Shown: positions 12,101 to 24,100 of the stretch, in pieces | Numbering within the stretch: the stretch's first letter is position 1 | How the letters are laid out: each line of letters starts with the position of its first letter | Source: Muricea muricata | Taxonomy: Eukaryota > Cnidaria > Anthozoa > Malacalcyonacea > Plexauridae | Assembly: GCA_963855995.1 (NCBI GenBank) | Contig: OY979718.1 | Coordinates: 42,467,559 to 42,531,558 of the forward strand | Reading direction: 5' to 3' | Length of the DNA: 64,000 bases | The notes under the pieces: generated by a model | Told to the model about the DNA's origin: nothing | Seen by the model: the letters and a program-made list of their open reading frames with translations, nothing else | Databases searched by the model: none | Translations under genes and position numbers: made by a program

Positions 12101-15100
12101 CCAAGGAACTCGACAAGTTTGATGAACATAGTAGCCGAAAATGTTAACGAATTCGCGGAAAAGAATCGCATGAAACTTAACCCTAGGAAATGCAAAGAGA
12201 TGGTAATCGATCCCTTAGAGTATACTACTACGGTACTGAGACCTATAACCATAGGGAATACCACTATTGAAAAGGTTAAGAAATACAAACTTCTTGGAGT
12301 GATTTTAACAGTCGACTTAAAATGGAAAGAACATATTGCGTACATATACGGAAAAGCATGCAAAAGATTATATTCCTTACGCATACTACGCAAAGCTGGT
12401 GTCGAAGTAAAAAATATGTTAAAGGTTTCTTGGCAATCATAAGACCAATACTAGAATACGCCGTACCAGTCTGGCAGGCCATGCCGGAATATTTGTCACA
12501 AAAAATTGAATCGGTCCAGAAGAGAGCCCTTAAAATCATCAAACCTGGAGAAGAGAGTTATGAGGAACTCCTAACGGTGTTTAACGTGGAGAAATGACAG
12601 TCAAGGCGTGAAAAAGTATGTGGACAATATATGGGTAAAATCAAAAGCCCAAATCACCAACTAAGTACATTAATCCCTCAACAAGACGATAGAGAACACG
12701 AATATAACCTACGAAACGACAATAACCGCAATTTTCATCTTTTTAATAATAGACCGTATTGTAGAACAAAGTTATGCGGTGACTTTTTTACTTTCAAATA
12801 TTATTAATATTCATAGATAATTTTATCAGATATTTTAAACAAGTTGTATATTGTTAATAATTGCTAATATAAATAACTTAGATCTAGACTCGGTAATTCA
12901 GTGTTTGTATTTAATTAACAATCTGCAAGAGAGTCAAATAAACCTATTTATTTATATCTTGTGCGCTTATTATGTACTTCCCTAGTTCATTACACCATAA
13001 GTTAAACGAAGATAAATTAATGTGTAGTATAATTGCTTGTTCATTTTTAAAATCTAAATAATATCAAATTCTAATATTTTTACCAATTTTATCCCCGTTC
13101 CGGACGTAAGCCCGGGGCGAGAGTTACTAATTTCGTATTAGCGGAGTTCAAAGTCGTTGCTCGTGATAGGTAGTAAAAGTGGTATGTCATGACGTCATCC
13201 TCACTGATCTCAACAATATGGCGGACTATCATGAATGGCTAACACTGATTAACCAGATTTAAAATTTATTGTTGATTGATTAATCACGAATTCAACTGAC
13301 AGCAAATATCTAAATTTGCTTTTTGCTCTACAATATTTTGTATTTTGCAAAAAGATTTGGCAAATTTCACAACCAACGAAGGGTGGTCATTTATGATCTC
13401 AAGAATATGGCGGAATATCAGGAGTAGCAAACACTTAAGGCATCCAAAAAGGCGAGAACTGAGACAAAAACGACTGCGACAAGACTCTTGAAGAGAGATT
13501 AATTCTGAGAAAATACAGAGAAGCGCCAAGAATTGACTACGGCGTGAAACACAAAGCAAGTTTGTTGATAATGCGTATTTATACTTGTGTTTTAATGCTT
13601 TATAAAGGCCGGCGTAGCCGTACTCCTCCAGTCTATTCACTGTTTAAATTCCAGAGTAAGTTTATGTTTTGTAAATGCAAGACTTATTACTTTCTTATTA
13701 CTGTATTTCAAAATATTGACGGACTTTACATGTAAAAGAATATGAGCAAAGATTGAAGCCAAAATTGGCTTGAAACGGTTTTATTTCAAACTCAAAGTTT
13801 ATGTAGATAAAAATTTAGTTTCATAAATATTTCAAAACGTCTAATATATGAAATTAATAGGTCGTATTTTATACCAAATTTAAGCTTACATTAGGCGTAA
13901 TAACATACCGATGACAAATGTTGTGCCATTTTAAAAAATCGTCAATAAAACAAGGATTAAAAACTCAATATTTTGTCATTTTGAAAAAATAACAGAAAGA
14001 ATAACAATTGCTGTGTTGCTACGACAATTAAGAAATATAAAACATTTTCCGTGTTGATATACAGTTATATCAACACGAGTGGAAATTGGAAAAACGAGAA
14101 ATTGTGTGGAAACACGACGCTCGCAGGGCGGAGTGTTTTCACACAGTTTCGAGTTTTTCCAATTTTCACGAGTGTCGATACAACTGTATATCAATACGGC
14201 AAAAATGTTTTATATTTCTTTTATAATATAGCACAAAGAACTTTAACAGAAGAGTGGCGGGAAATTTTCCGTGTTGACATAGAGTTATATCAACACGGCT
14301 CTTAGCCAATCAGCGTTCAGAATTTACAAATGCTATATTATAACAACCTATGCAAATACTTCATGTAATTCCGAAAATATAGTTGCATGCTCTTAGTTAG
14401 TGGCGAGGGGTTGCTGCATGCATGTATTTCTAGTTATTAATTATAACATGCTTATACACGCATACGCCAAGAATTAACACAAAGAATTAACCTGCTATTT
14501 ACAACTACACAAACATTTTTTATTACATTGTAGTGTGCCTGTTTGCAATTCTAATTTTAGTTCATTATTATTGCATGCAGTCCACATTCACAGTCAGACT
14601 GCCCCCTCTCAACAATGATGTTCGTCCCGAACATTAATAGTTCTCTTTCAATTTTCCGTCGTGCAACACCACAGTCTATTTCCGTGAATTACCCTTGGTT
14701 TATCATGATTCGATTTCCTTACTCTGTAACAATTACTTCATTTGTTTAACAATCACACATGGGCCATTCCAATCGCACTTCAGCTTTGGAGATAGGCCTT
14801 TTCTTCTTTTCGGATTATAAAGCCACACCAAATCTCCAGCTTTAAAAATTTCATTCGATGCACACACGTCGCATCGTTTTTTTCATGCTCTCACTTGCAA
14901 CTCGTGTTCGTATTCGAGCAAACTCGTATACATTTTCTAATCTTTTCTCCAATGTTTCAACATAATCATCAGCTCTTTACCCTCTCGTTAAGAGGTCTTC
15001 TAAACAGCACATCATGTGGTAAATTTAATTCGCGTCCAAACATTAACTTGGACCGTGTCTGCTTTGTACTCTCATGAACAGCTGACCGGTACGACATCTT

Positions 15101-18100
15101 TAACAACGGCACATGATCTTTCCAGTCTTTTTTGCCACAAAAATAGCCAAATGGTTCTATTGAATCGTTCTACCATGCCATTCGATTCTCACGACCATGT
15201 CTACTTGCTGATTTTTCACTTATTGCGTAAAATAGTCACCAACAATCAATAGATACTTGTTTCCCTTTTGTGAGACAGGCAAGGGACCTAAAACTTCGAC
15301 TGCGATTCTCTCAAGTGGTGCCCCCCACAATGAATTGCTTCATTGGACCTCTTTGTTTTCTTTGAGGTGCCTTTCTAGATGTACATTGTTCACAATTTTC
15401 ACAACATCTCTCCAGGAGTCTGACACAAATCTTCTTTAAGCTTCACAAACGCTTCGAGGCGCTCTTCACCATTAAAATATGCATTTTTCTGCGTCTTTGC
15501 TATCTTTCCGAAATCTCTCACAAACCGTCTGTAATAAGAACATAACCCGAGGAAAGTGCGTAGTTCCCGAACATTCAACGGCACTGGTCGCGACCGGACA
15601 GCTTCGATTTTCTTCGGATCTGGCTCAATTCCATTCCTGGTGAGAACGCACCGGAGATATGTGATTTGAGTCTGACACAAACAACACTTTTTAGTGCTCA
15701 ATTTTAAGTTTGAATTTCGAAGGAGCTCAAAAACTTGTGTCAAGTTATCCAAATGTTCATCAAAACTCTTTCCCAGCACAATAAAGTCATCGAGGATAAA
15801 CCAAACAAATATTCCAAGGTATACGCGCTAATACAGATTCCATCAAGCGTTCGAAAGTCGCCTGTGCGTTATATAGACCAAACGGCATGACATTGAATTG
15901 CCACAATCCTTTTCCGTACGAGAACACTGTTTTCTCTTTTGCTGATTTTCTAGTTTGACCTGCCAATAACCGCTCTTTACGTATAGCGTTAAAAACCAGT
16001 GAGATCTATTAAATCTATTAAGAGCATCCTGTGAGATCTATTAAGAGCATCCTGAGAATCCTTGGTGACATCGTTGAGGCGACGATAGTCAACACAAAAA
16101 CGCGTAGTCCCGTCCTTCTTTCGCACTAAGGACAGGTGAACACCATGGACCAGTGGATTTATCAGTAACTCCACGCTCATATATCTTTTCTACAGCACTG
16201 TCTGCTTCTTGTCGTCTACCCAAAGGCAGTCATCTTGGATTTTGCTTGACTGGGGAAGAATTTGCCGCATCAATTTTATGTCGAGCACCCGGTGCCCGAC
16301 CAATATCGCCTTCACTCTTCGAAAACACATCTTGTAACGTAAAAGAACATGTCATGCTACTGGTTCACACACAGCCAATTCTAGTCCTTTCTTCAATTTT
16401 TGTCTACTAACGCTAAAGTTTGCAACTCGTACTAGCACGCAGTCTCTTTCCAGGTCAATCAATGTTCGTCCTATTATGATGCCACGCTTTCCTGTTCCTC
16501 CACTGGATGGTCCAAATGCTCCCCCGCAAAAGATCGTTTTCTGTCATTCGATCTTTGACCTTCAAACGGAGACATCTTGTCACATGATTATTACATCGTA
16601 AGGAAATTTCAGCTTCTCCTAATCACAATACACAGCTGTTCAAATAATCAATCACCCATCCCTCTTCTCTAAGGAAATCAGTTCCCAAGATACAATCTTC
16701 TTGCATGCGTGCTACCCAAACTGTTCGTGTTGATAGTCTTCGGTCTAATCCAATTGGAACAGTAACTTTTGCAAGCACGGGTATCTCATTCTCATCCATT
16801 CCTCTTCTCTGTTCTGGAAGCTGTAGTTCTTCTACATTCACTAAATAAGTGTATATAAGGTGGCTCATAATCGTTACATCTGCGCTAGTATCTATTGTGA
16901 AATTTCAGAACCATAATCAGAGATATGAAAAACTAGATTCATATTAACCTGACATTGCTGAGAACAACGAAAAATTCGTTGTCTCGAGCGGGATTCGAGC
17001 TCGCATCTTCGGGTTTCTGGACCTCCGCTCTACCAATTGAGCCATCGAGTCGACTGGGATTGGTAGCGAGTCTTATCCAATTTAACTGCACGAAATATTT
17101 TCTTGACGACTTAACGCTTGTCTTTGAGGACGCGCAGTGTTGGTTAGGACTATTTCAGATCCGTCAGAGCACCTAGTCACCTAAACTCAGGTTAGGGTTA
17201 GGGATGGGGTTAGGGTTAGGGTTTAAATACAATTTTTGATGCGGTTCTTTCAGCGAGCATCCTTGGCGCAGTGGGTAGAGGCGTTGTGTTACATGGTTTG
17301 AGCAGTGCTGATTCGAGGACCCATTGAGTCGCTTTTTTAATAATGTTTTTTTTTCACATTGTTTTCAAAGTTTTTCTCGTCCTTAAAATTTTTGCTCGTT
17401 CATAACATATTACTCATCCTCAAACACATTTAAAAAATATTTAAAACGAAAAAAGCCGTTGAAATAGTTTTTACTAGTCAATATACAATTAGCCTGCGGG
17501 CAGGAGGTGCTCTGACGGATCTGAAATAACCCTGACCCGCAGTGTTTCAATTCTATTTCAGAACCATCCTCAGAGACATGAAAAATTAGATTCATATTAA
17601 TCTGACACTGCAGAGAACAACGAAAAATTCGTTGTCTCGAGCGAGATTTGAACTCGCATCTTCGGGTTTTTAGACCGCCGCTCTACCAATTGAGCTATCG
17701 AGTCGACTGGGATTGGTCGCGAGTCTTATCCAATTTAAGTGCACGAAATATTTTCGTGACGACTGAACGCTTGTCTTTGAGGACGTGCAGTGTTTCAATT
17801 CTATTTCAGAACCATCCTCTGAGTTCGAATCCCGCATGAGACAACAAATTTTTCGTTGTTCTCTGCAGTGTTAGATTAATGTGAATCTAGTTTTCTATTG
17901 TGAAAACGCAGGGACTTTTTATGATACAACCATCTACAAATGCAGAGCCTCCACACACCTTAACCTCATGATTTTGCCCAGGGGCTTTGGCTTCACGGTC
18001 GACTTTGGCCCCGTCAAGCCGACCGTGGTTCGTTTCCCTGTTGCTTTCATTAAATCCTACTTTCTTCGTCACTATCTTTAAGCGAACCATCCCGTTTTTC

Positions 18101-21100
18101 CTCATTCCTTCTCTTACTTTCATCGGTACATCGCCTTCGCAAATGACCTAGCCAGCATTTGTGCGGCTCCGAAGTCTATGTGATGCACCATATGCAGAAT
18201 TTTTCCTCAATTCACTCAACAATTTATCTATCATTTGCTCAAGACGCTTGATTTCAGAATGGACAACACGCGCTGAAGGATAATTTTTGATTTGGGAATA
18301 AAGAAGAAAATTTCCGGGGAAGAAGTTATTAAAGTTAGAAAAAACTCTGAAGTTGGCTGCGAAATTTTGAAAAATACAGAAGATACAGCCCTGTGAAGTT
18401 GGCAAATTTTGTATACATTGTGTAACTAATTTACTTACGGCCGATTTGCGCACGTAGTACAAAAGTATACAAAATTTGCCAACTTCGCATGGCTATATTT
18501 TCCGTATTTTACAACATCTCGCAACCAAACTTTGCAGTTTTATTAATTTTAATACGCTCTTTCTAGCTACAGTAATTGATTTCCTACTTTTTGCATACAT
18601 TTAAAATTAGTCTTAAGCGCAAGTTGTCCATTCTCTGCTCTTTTTCAGGAACATCTTTAATTTCTTCTACTTCGCGAACATTCCAGGAACCGTTTTGCCA
18701 TAACCTGTCTCGACGTCGAGACACCAACCGGAATAATTCTAGCTCAATAGCACTCTCCAGGACAGCTTGTAATGTGCATGGGGTCTAGTGGGCCGGAGGA
18801 CTTTCAACCGTAGGTCATCCTCTTGCAAAGCATCAATGAAATTGTCTCTACTCATTATATCATGTAGCTCAGCTGAGGCATCAGGGTATTCTGCTCCCTT
18901 TAATGTCTCAACATACTCTGCATTTTTCTTGTCTTGCATTTCCACTTCGATCTTGCCAATTCTAACTGAGCTGCCATCCCAAACCATGTCGTTTAAGAGA
19001 TGACTAACACATTGCAATCATGGCACTCTGCGCTAGACAGATTACCTAAAACAGGCGCAGCCTTTCCCTCAAGTTCTGTAGCCAAAAGCACCGCCTTGTC
19101 ATCCTCATGTCATCTATAATTTCAGCTGCAACGTTAAATTGCACTTCAGATACTTCCCACAAGGATTTGCCATGGAAATTAGGTACCACTTGGACTAACT
19201 TCTTTCGTCCCAAATGGCGAACGTCGCTGCTTTTGAATCGATCTGAATCCTGTTTTGTCCAGTGATACTTTGATTTGTTTTTGTAGCTCTTTCAACTGTA
19301 CTCGGCTTCGCCGCGGTAGGTTTTGCTTTCGACTCCCGATTTCATATGCATAAGCTACTGCTTTATATCGTTTTACGTTGCAAATCAGCTTTAGTTAATA
19401 CTGCCGTGAGTAATTGATCAAAACTTTCTGCAAACTGCAAGCAAACTGAAGAAATCACTTCCGACGAATATTGTAGCTTTTCATCAACATCTCCCTTTAC
19501 ATAAGACGAAAGTTGTTTGAAGTTCGACGACAATTGTCCGATATTGTCTGCCAACTTTCAGTAACGAGTTTCGAAATTATTGTTGTGAATTCGGCTCACA
19601 GTCTTGTATGATTCAAGTACTTTAACGCGCTCTGCTATTCTCGTATTTTCTTGAAACACCCAACTAAAACATTTCGTCTCGGTAAATGTTCACCGATAAT
19701 CACTTCGCCTTCGGCGAATAATTGTTAAATAATAAGTCTCCTGAAAATTTACATATAATTTATTTATAGCACAATAATTAATTCTGTACTAACTTATGTT
19801 CTTCACTCATTGTATTTTCCAAAATCTATAAGCTGTTGCACGCTTATTCACAACTAATTTACTTGGATATAGCTGACGTTTTGATTTCATTTTATCAATA
19901 TACCTATTAGTTTACGTATAGTATACTAATATACCTATTAGTTGGTTTTTCATTTTTAAAAACATGGAAATAATATTGCTTTTTACTATTATTATAGAAA
20001 TATAGTTTCTATAGATTCTATATTGGTTTACTTTGCTAATATTATTGGGATGAAAATAGGTATATTTTATTGTCTCTAGAGTTCTTTTAGTTATCCAAGG
20101 TCTATTAAGTAGCTTTTTTAAACTTTTAAATCGTCCCAATTAACACCATCAATATCCTTAATATGTAATCAGTATTTGCCCAAATTTTTCTTCGAATTTT
20201 ACAGTAATGGTGACATTTAAAAGGCAAAAGTCTGGTCTTTCAAACTATGTAAAAATTATTTCTGTATGTTAAATATTGAGTGCACTAGAGCACTAAAAAT
20301 ACGATTACCGCATAAGGGCTGTTGAAACAAATTATGGTAAGATCACACTTCGATGTTAAGGATTAATTAGAGCTATGGAAAAAAATTTGTTAATACTTAT
20401 AATTAGCAATTGTCTGGTGGTGATGGTTTCTGCTCAAAACAGAACATTTAATTTTTTTCACTAAAATTTGCAGAAAACTCAGTTGTGACTTCTATTTGTT
20501 CACAGCAGAATTCTATGCTATTCAATTAATCCTCGAAGTAAAATGTTGAGGTGTGCCCTGTAAAAGCGTTGAAAAATCATTTATGGAAGACAAAAACTAA
20601 AAGAACGTAAACTACTCACCAACTCTTGGCGGGTCATATCGTGAACCATCATCTGAAGGTCGTTTTTGATAAACCCGATCACATAAATTTCGTTGAATAC
20701 AGCACGAATACCAAGGTAAAACGTCTTTTAGGATATGACCCCAGAAATTTCTAGACGGAGACACCTGTTGCCATATTCCACCACCACTTGGCCCTACCAG
20801 TAGAGCGCGATCTCCACTTCTTTGATAACAACACTGCTGACCAGCACCTGATGCACTTATAGGAAACATTACAACTTTTAAAATCAACTACAAATGTCAT
20901 TAATACTTGTTATTACTAAATTATGCCATTTCTAAATTTAACAAATAGATAACATTTTGCCGTTGTCTGTTCATACATAAAAAGGCTGTATGACGTCATA
21001 ATATGGTAAGAACAAAAAAGTGGTCAAACCGCCTACGCGAGAGGGCCACTGATCTTCGTAACCGACATTATGACGTCTACGGTGTATCTTTGTAAGAAAG

Positions 21101-24100
21101 TAGAAATTGTTTGCTAAATTAATTAAGCGTTGTAGTGCACGCCAGTTCACGTGATCATGTTCTAAATAAACATGCCATTGACTGAACATAGACATTTCTG
21201 ACATGAATGGGATTGGCTTGTCACTGAAATGGGTCTATTCTCTAACAGATAACGGTTCTCGACCAATGAAAAGCTAGAATGAACTCTCGTTATTATATAA
21301 AGTACCATGTACAACGAGATCTGAACCTTACGTAAAGGAATTAATACAAAAACGTCGTCTTGCAACTATTCGACGCCCAACATACAAGTTTTAAGCTAAT
21401 TCATATGTTTCTGCACTCGTAAGCAAAATGTTGAATGTCACTCTCAGATGTTCTTAAATCGCCAAAAATTTAAATCAGCAAGATATGAAGAATGTTATAA
21501 TTTTGTTGCACTCGATGTTTATCAGAGAACCTGTACTTAATGAAGAATTTTCCTCAACTGTTCCTGGTTCGAATTTCCACCTGTGTATGATTTCCACTCG
21601 AATTTACCCTTACTCGAATTTACCCTTACTCGAATTTACTCGACACATTTACCCTGTAGAATATTATACCTGGGTGCTCTGGATCGAAAACATAATGGAC
21701 GACTTTCAAGACTATTGAAAACAGCCAGAGGTTGCATAATTCCTGTATCTACCAGAAAGTTGAAATCAGACCGAACTGCTTCCAAACTTGGCGGGCATGG
21801 AGGTAACCCACCTGTTAAAATAATTGGTCGGATACTAATTAACAAAAGGTTATTTGGAAACAATTTTTATTCAAATTCATTAATGATTAATTTGAAAGTA
21901 TACAAGTAATTTTAAAATGAGCAACCGTTCAATTTGTATCAGAACATGCGCTATTCGATCGTTTGTGTATGTAGTACCATGTTTATGTACTTGAATAAGT
22001 CATGAAGAAAACACAAAAGAAATCATAAGCGCAAAGGAGTCTGTATATGCGATAAAGATTGGTATTATAGCTAGTGTGCATAAATTTATATATTCTCAAA
22101 ATTACTTCGCCAATTGAGATCTTTCAAAATTCACAAGCCATTTACAACATTCACGTCCGTGATGTATCAGACATAGAACTCTCGCCTTCTGCTTGATCGA
22201 GTTTGTACATCAGATTCAACACGTAGTACTTGCAGTACTAAATTCGGTTTTCTTTTTTGATACACTCGATCTGCGCATGATTCCAATATTCAGACAATAG
22301 CTATTTGAGGGACTGTTACAAGCACGTTGCAATTTTTCTTGCATCTTGCATGTATGCATGCAAAGTAATTGTGATTTGGACATATGTTATTAATTTGACA
22401 GCTCTGACTACTTGGAACGAAAAACACAAGGTTTTAAGCGAAATCAATAATAACGTCCTAAAATTCCCAAGTGTGTAAAATCTCGTGTCGCTGCTCGAAT
22501 CATTAGTTCGAAGCATTCCGAACTGTTAATAGCACAGCAAATTGCGGCTAATTTGCGAGTGGAAATTTAGCCAATATACATTTGGGTATTTTTGAATAAT
22601 TAGCCAGCACTTGCCTTGTATTACGGTAGTTTCTTGACTCCTGCTTAGAACATTATACCAAATATGACAGAACGAATTCGAAACTCCAGTGAAAAGTAAA
22701 AATACTTTACTGAAAATCCTTTCCACATTGTAAAAACCATTCGAAAATTCTCCTATACGGATACTAACAATGGTATATGGCGTAACAGTCGTCTTAGGAC
22801 AGCGGCTAGAATAGAAGAAAAATGATGTTTGTAAACTGTACGTACTCTCTTCCGTTATAAGTATAGGTTAAACACCGAGAACGGAGGCTTTAAGCCGAAG
22901 AAACCCGAGAGCTCATAAAATGCGGCAACGTAAACCACGCCTAGAAAAAAGTCGTTTCACCGTTAGAAACTGTAAATTTTGAATCGCACAAAGCACGTTG
23001 CAAACGCATGTTGTTTCACGGCCAAACGGAATTTGCTGCAGACTAGATTTTACCAGAAATTCTGCCGAAACACTTGCAAAACAATTCATTCCACCATCTT
23101 GTTTTGATTTTGCCAACGGATAATGCACCATAAGGAATGGCCCATACATACTTGAGCAACCAAACAAAAGCCTACATTTCTAATGGTCTGCATTTATAAT
23201 AATCATATACAGCTACTTCAAAAAGGTTGTCCTTAAAAAATCTAAGTTATAAAATCTAAAATACAAAACTAAATTTAAATGCATCATGGGTTGACTTATG
23301 ACTTCTGTTTAATGTTTTATGGCTTATAATGAACGAAGTTTTGAATAATAATATAAGGGTGTAACACAGTCGAAAAATGAATCATTTCTGTATGATAAAT
23401 ATTGAGCGTCCTATATAGAGCGCTGTAAAGTACGATTACCTTTTTTGACACACTCTGCAGTTGTGATAGCACTGTTTGTAGAACGTATGCTGTGCATCGT
23501 ATTCTCGATTTTATAATTTTAAATTTTCGAAGGACCACTTTTTTGAAATAGCTGTACTCGCGTTCAGCTCGACGAACTTGTTTTTGAAATCCAATCGATA
23601 CATGAAATCCAAAAATAGATGAATCACCACCTCCCCCGCCCCCATTACCGCTCCAGTTAGCCTCTAAAGCCATTTTCCTTATAAATTACTAACGAGTGCA
23701 ATTTTTCTTAAAGAGGTTGTATCATACCAGTGATTCTTTGCTCGCTTGTCTACACATTGTTCATAAAGAAAAAAACAAAACCCTTTAAAATTTTAAATAA
23801 ACTATACGTATTTTAAAAATTTGAGGTAATGGTTGGATAAGAACACAAGATCGTGTACTCATAAGGACAAAACCACTGAGCTTTATTTATATATCTGGAG
23901 ATTGCGCTCTCATATCTTCGTCAGTCAAAAACTGAAGCCAAAAACATAGTGGCCACGTGACGTAAATCTCCAGGCGTGGCATGATACTCACACATTAAAA
24001 ACATCCCTTAGTTATTAATTCTTACTTTAAAGGTGAATCTCTAACATCTCTGTCTATTCTCAGGTTGTGTTGGCCAGTATTCGGTATGTTTTCGAAAGTC

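Larger units (their letters stand above)
8450..12965 (+). mobile_element. Degenerate two-ORF LINE, interrupted by a MITE
   Basis: In order: an ORF1-like segment (8560-9240), an APE endonuclease (9868-10560), a linker, RT (11310-12440) and a C-terminal region (to about 12597), then an AT-rich 3' UTR with AATAAA near 12937. Many stops and frameshifts are present. ORF1 shares a domain with ORF1 of the LINE at 30.2-34.6 kb. The RT (FVDD box, GGIPQGTKLG) is distinct from the other LINEs here; its clade was not settled. The 5' boundary is approximate. Confidence 0.85.
17142..17538. mobile_element. 397-bp element with TIRs and an 8-bp target duplication, inside a SINE unit
   Basis: GCAGTGTT (17134-17141) is repeated at 17539-17546. 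Inverted ends are GGTTAGGACTATTTCAGATC on the left and the complement of GGTCAGGGTTATTTCAGATC on the right, continuing CGTCAGAGCACCT on both sides. An 8-bp duplication suggests hAT-like (or P/Merlin-like) mobilisation. Inside are TTAGGG repeats and a plus-strand tRNA-like segment. Confidence 0.75.
16903..17893 (-). mobile_element. tRNA-derived SINE cluster inserted in the gypsy protease gene
   Basis: Two direct copies of a roughly 260-bp unit (about 16903-17141 plus 17547-17560, and 17560-17820) and a third, partial, inverted copy (about 17832-17893). Each full unit has AACGAAAAATTCGTTGTCTC, a tRNA-like segment on the minus strand, the text GACTGGGATTGGT.GCGAGTC, and ends GCAGTGTTTC. There is no coding sequence. 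Confidence 0.8.
16891..17905. repeat. 12-bp target-site duplication flanking the SINE cluster
   Basis: TCTATTGTGAAA occurs at 16891-16902 and again at 17894-17905. Removing the bases between restores the gypsy protease reading through SPCVFTI then DTSADV. A 12-bp duplication fits LINE-mediated SINE insertion. Confidence 0.82.
14580..19560 (-). mobile_element. Ty3/gypsy LTR retrotransposon, decayed, with nested SINEs
   Basis: Minus-strand order is gag (19330 down to about 17895), protease (split around a SINE cluster), RT (to 15399) and integrase (15395-14770). No RNase H is seen: the RT thumb is followed within a few bases by the integrase zinc-binding cysteines, so an internal deletion is likely. 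I could not identify LTRs with confidence. Many frameshifts are present. Confidence 0.85.
4077..20619 (-). other. 16.5-kb intron between AMOP and VWD exons, filled with mobile elements
   Basis: The intron is bounded by GTGAGT (20619) and TTTGTAG (4077). It holds foldback elements, the inverted THAP pair, a LINE with an inserted MITE, and a decayed gypsy element carrying SINEs. Its contents are annotated separately. No extra Mesh-family exon is expected inside, since phases 1/1 join AMOP directly to VWD. Confidence 0.8.

Noticed and set aside
16979..17706. Functional tRNA genes
   Set aside because: The anticodon stems pair poorly, and copies are embedded in repeated units with SINE-like flanks.
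22085..22200. Minus-strand frame reading ...GRECCKWLVNFERSQLAK before a GTAATT donor, a candidate for the missing Mesh-like exon
   Set aside because: It would end in phase 2, but the next exon needs phase 1. No convincing acceptor precedes it, and a stop lies close upstream.
23317..23673. 118-codon minus ORF with a glycine run (WSGNGGGGGGDSS), a candidate exon
   Set aside because: No matching splice borders or Mesh-family similarity. The glycine run comes from a short G-rich tract.
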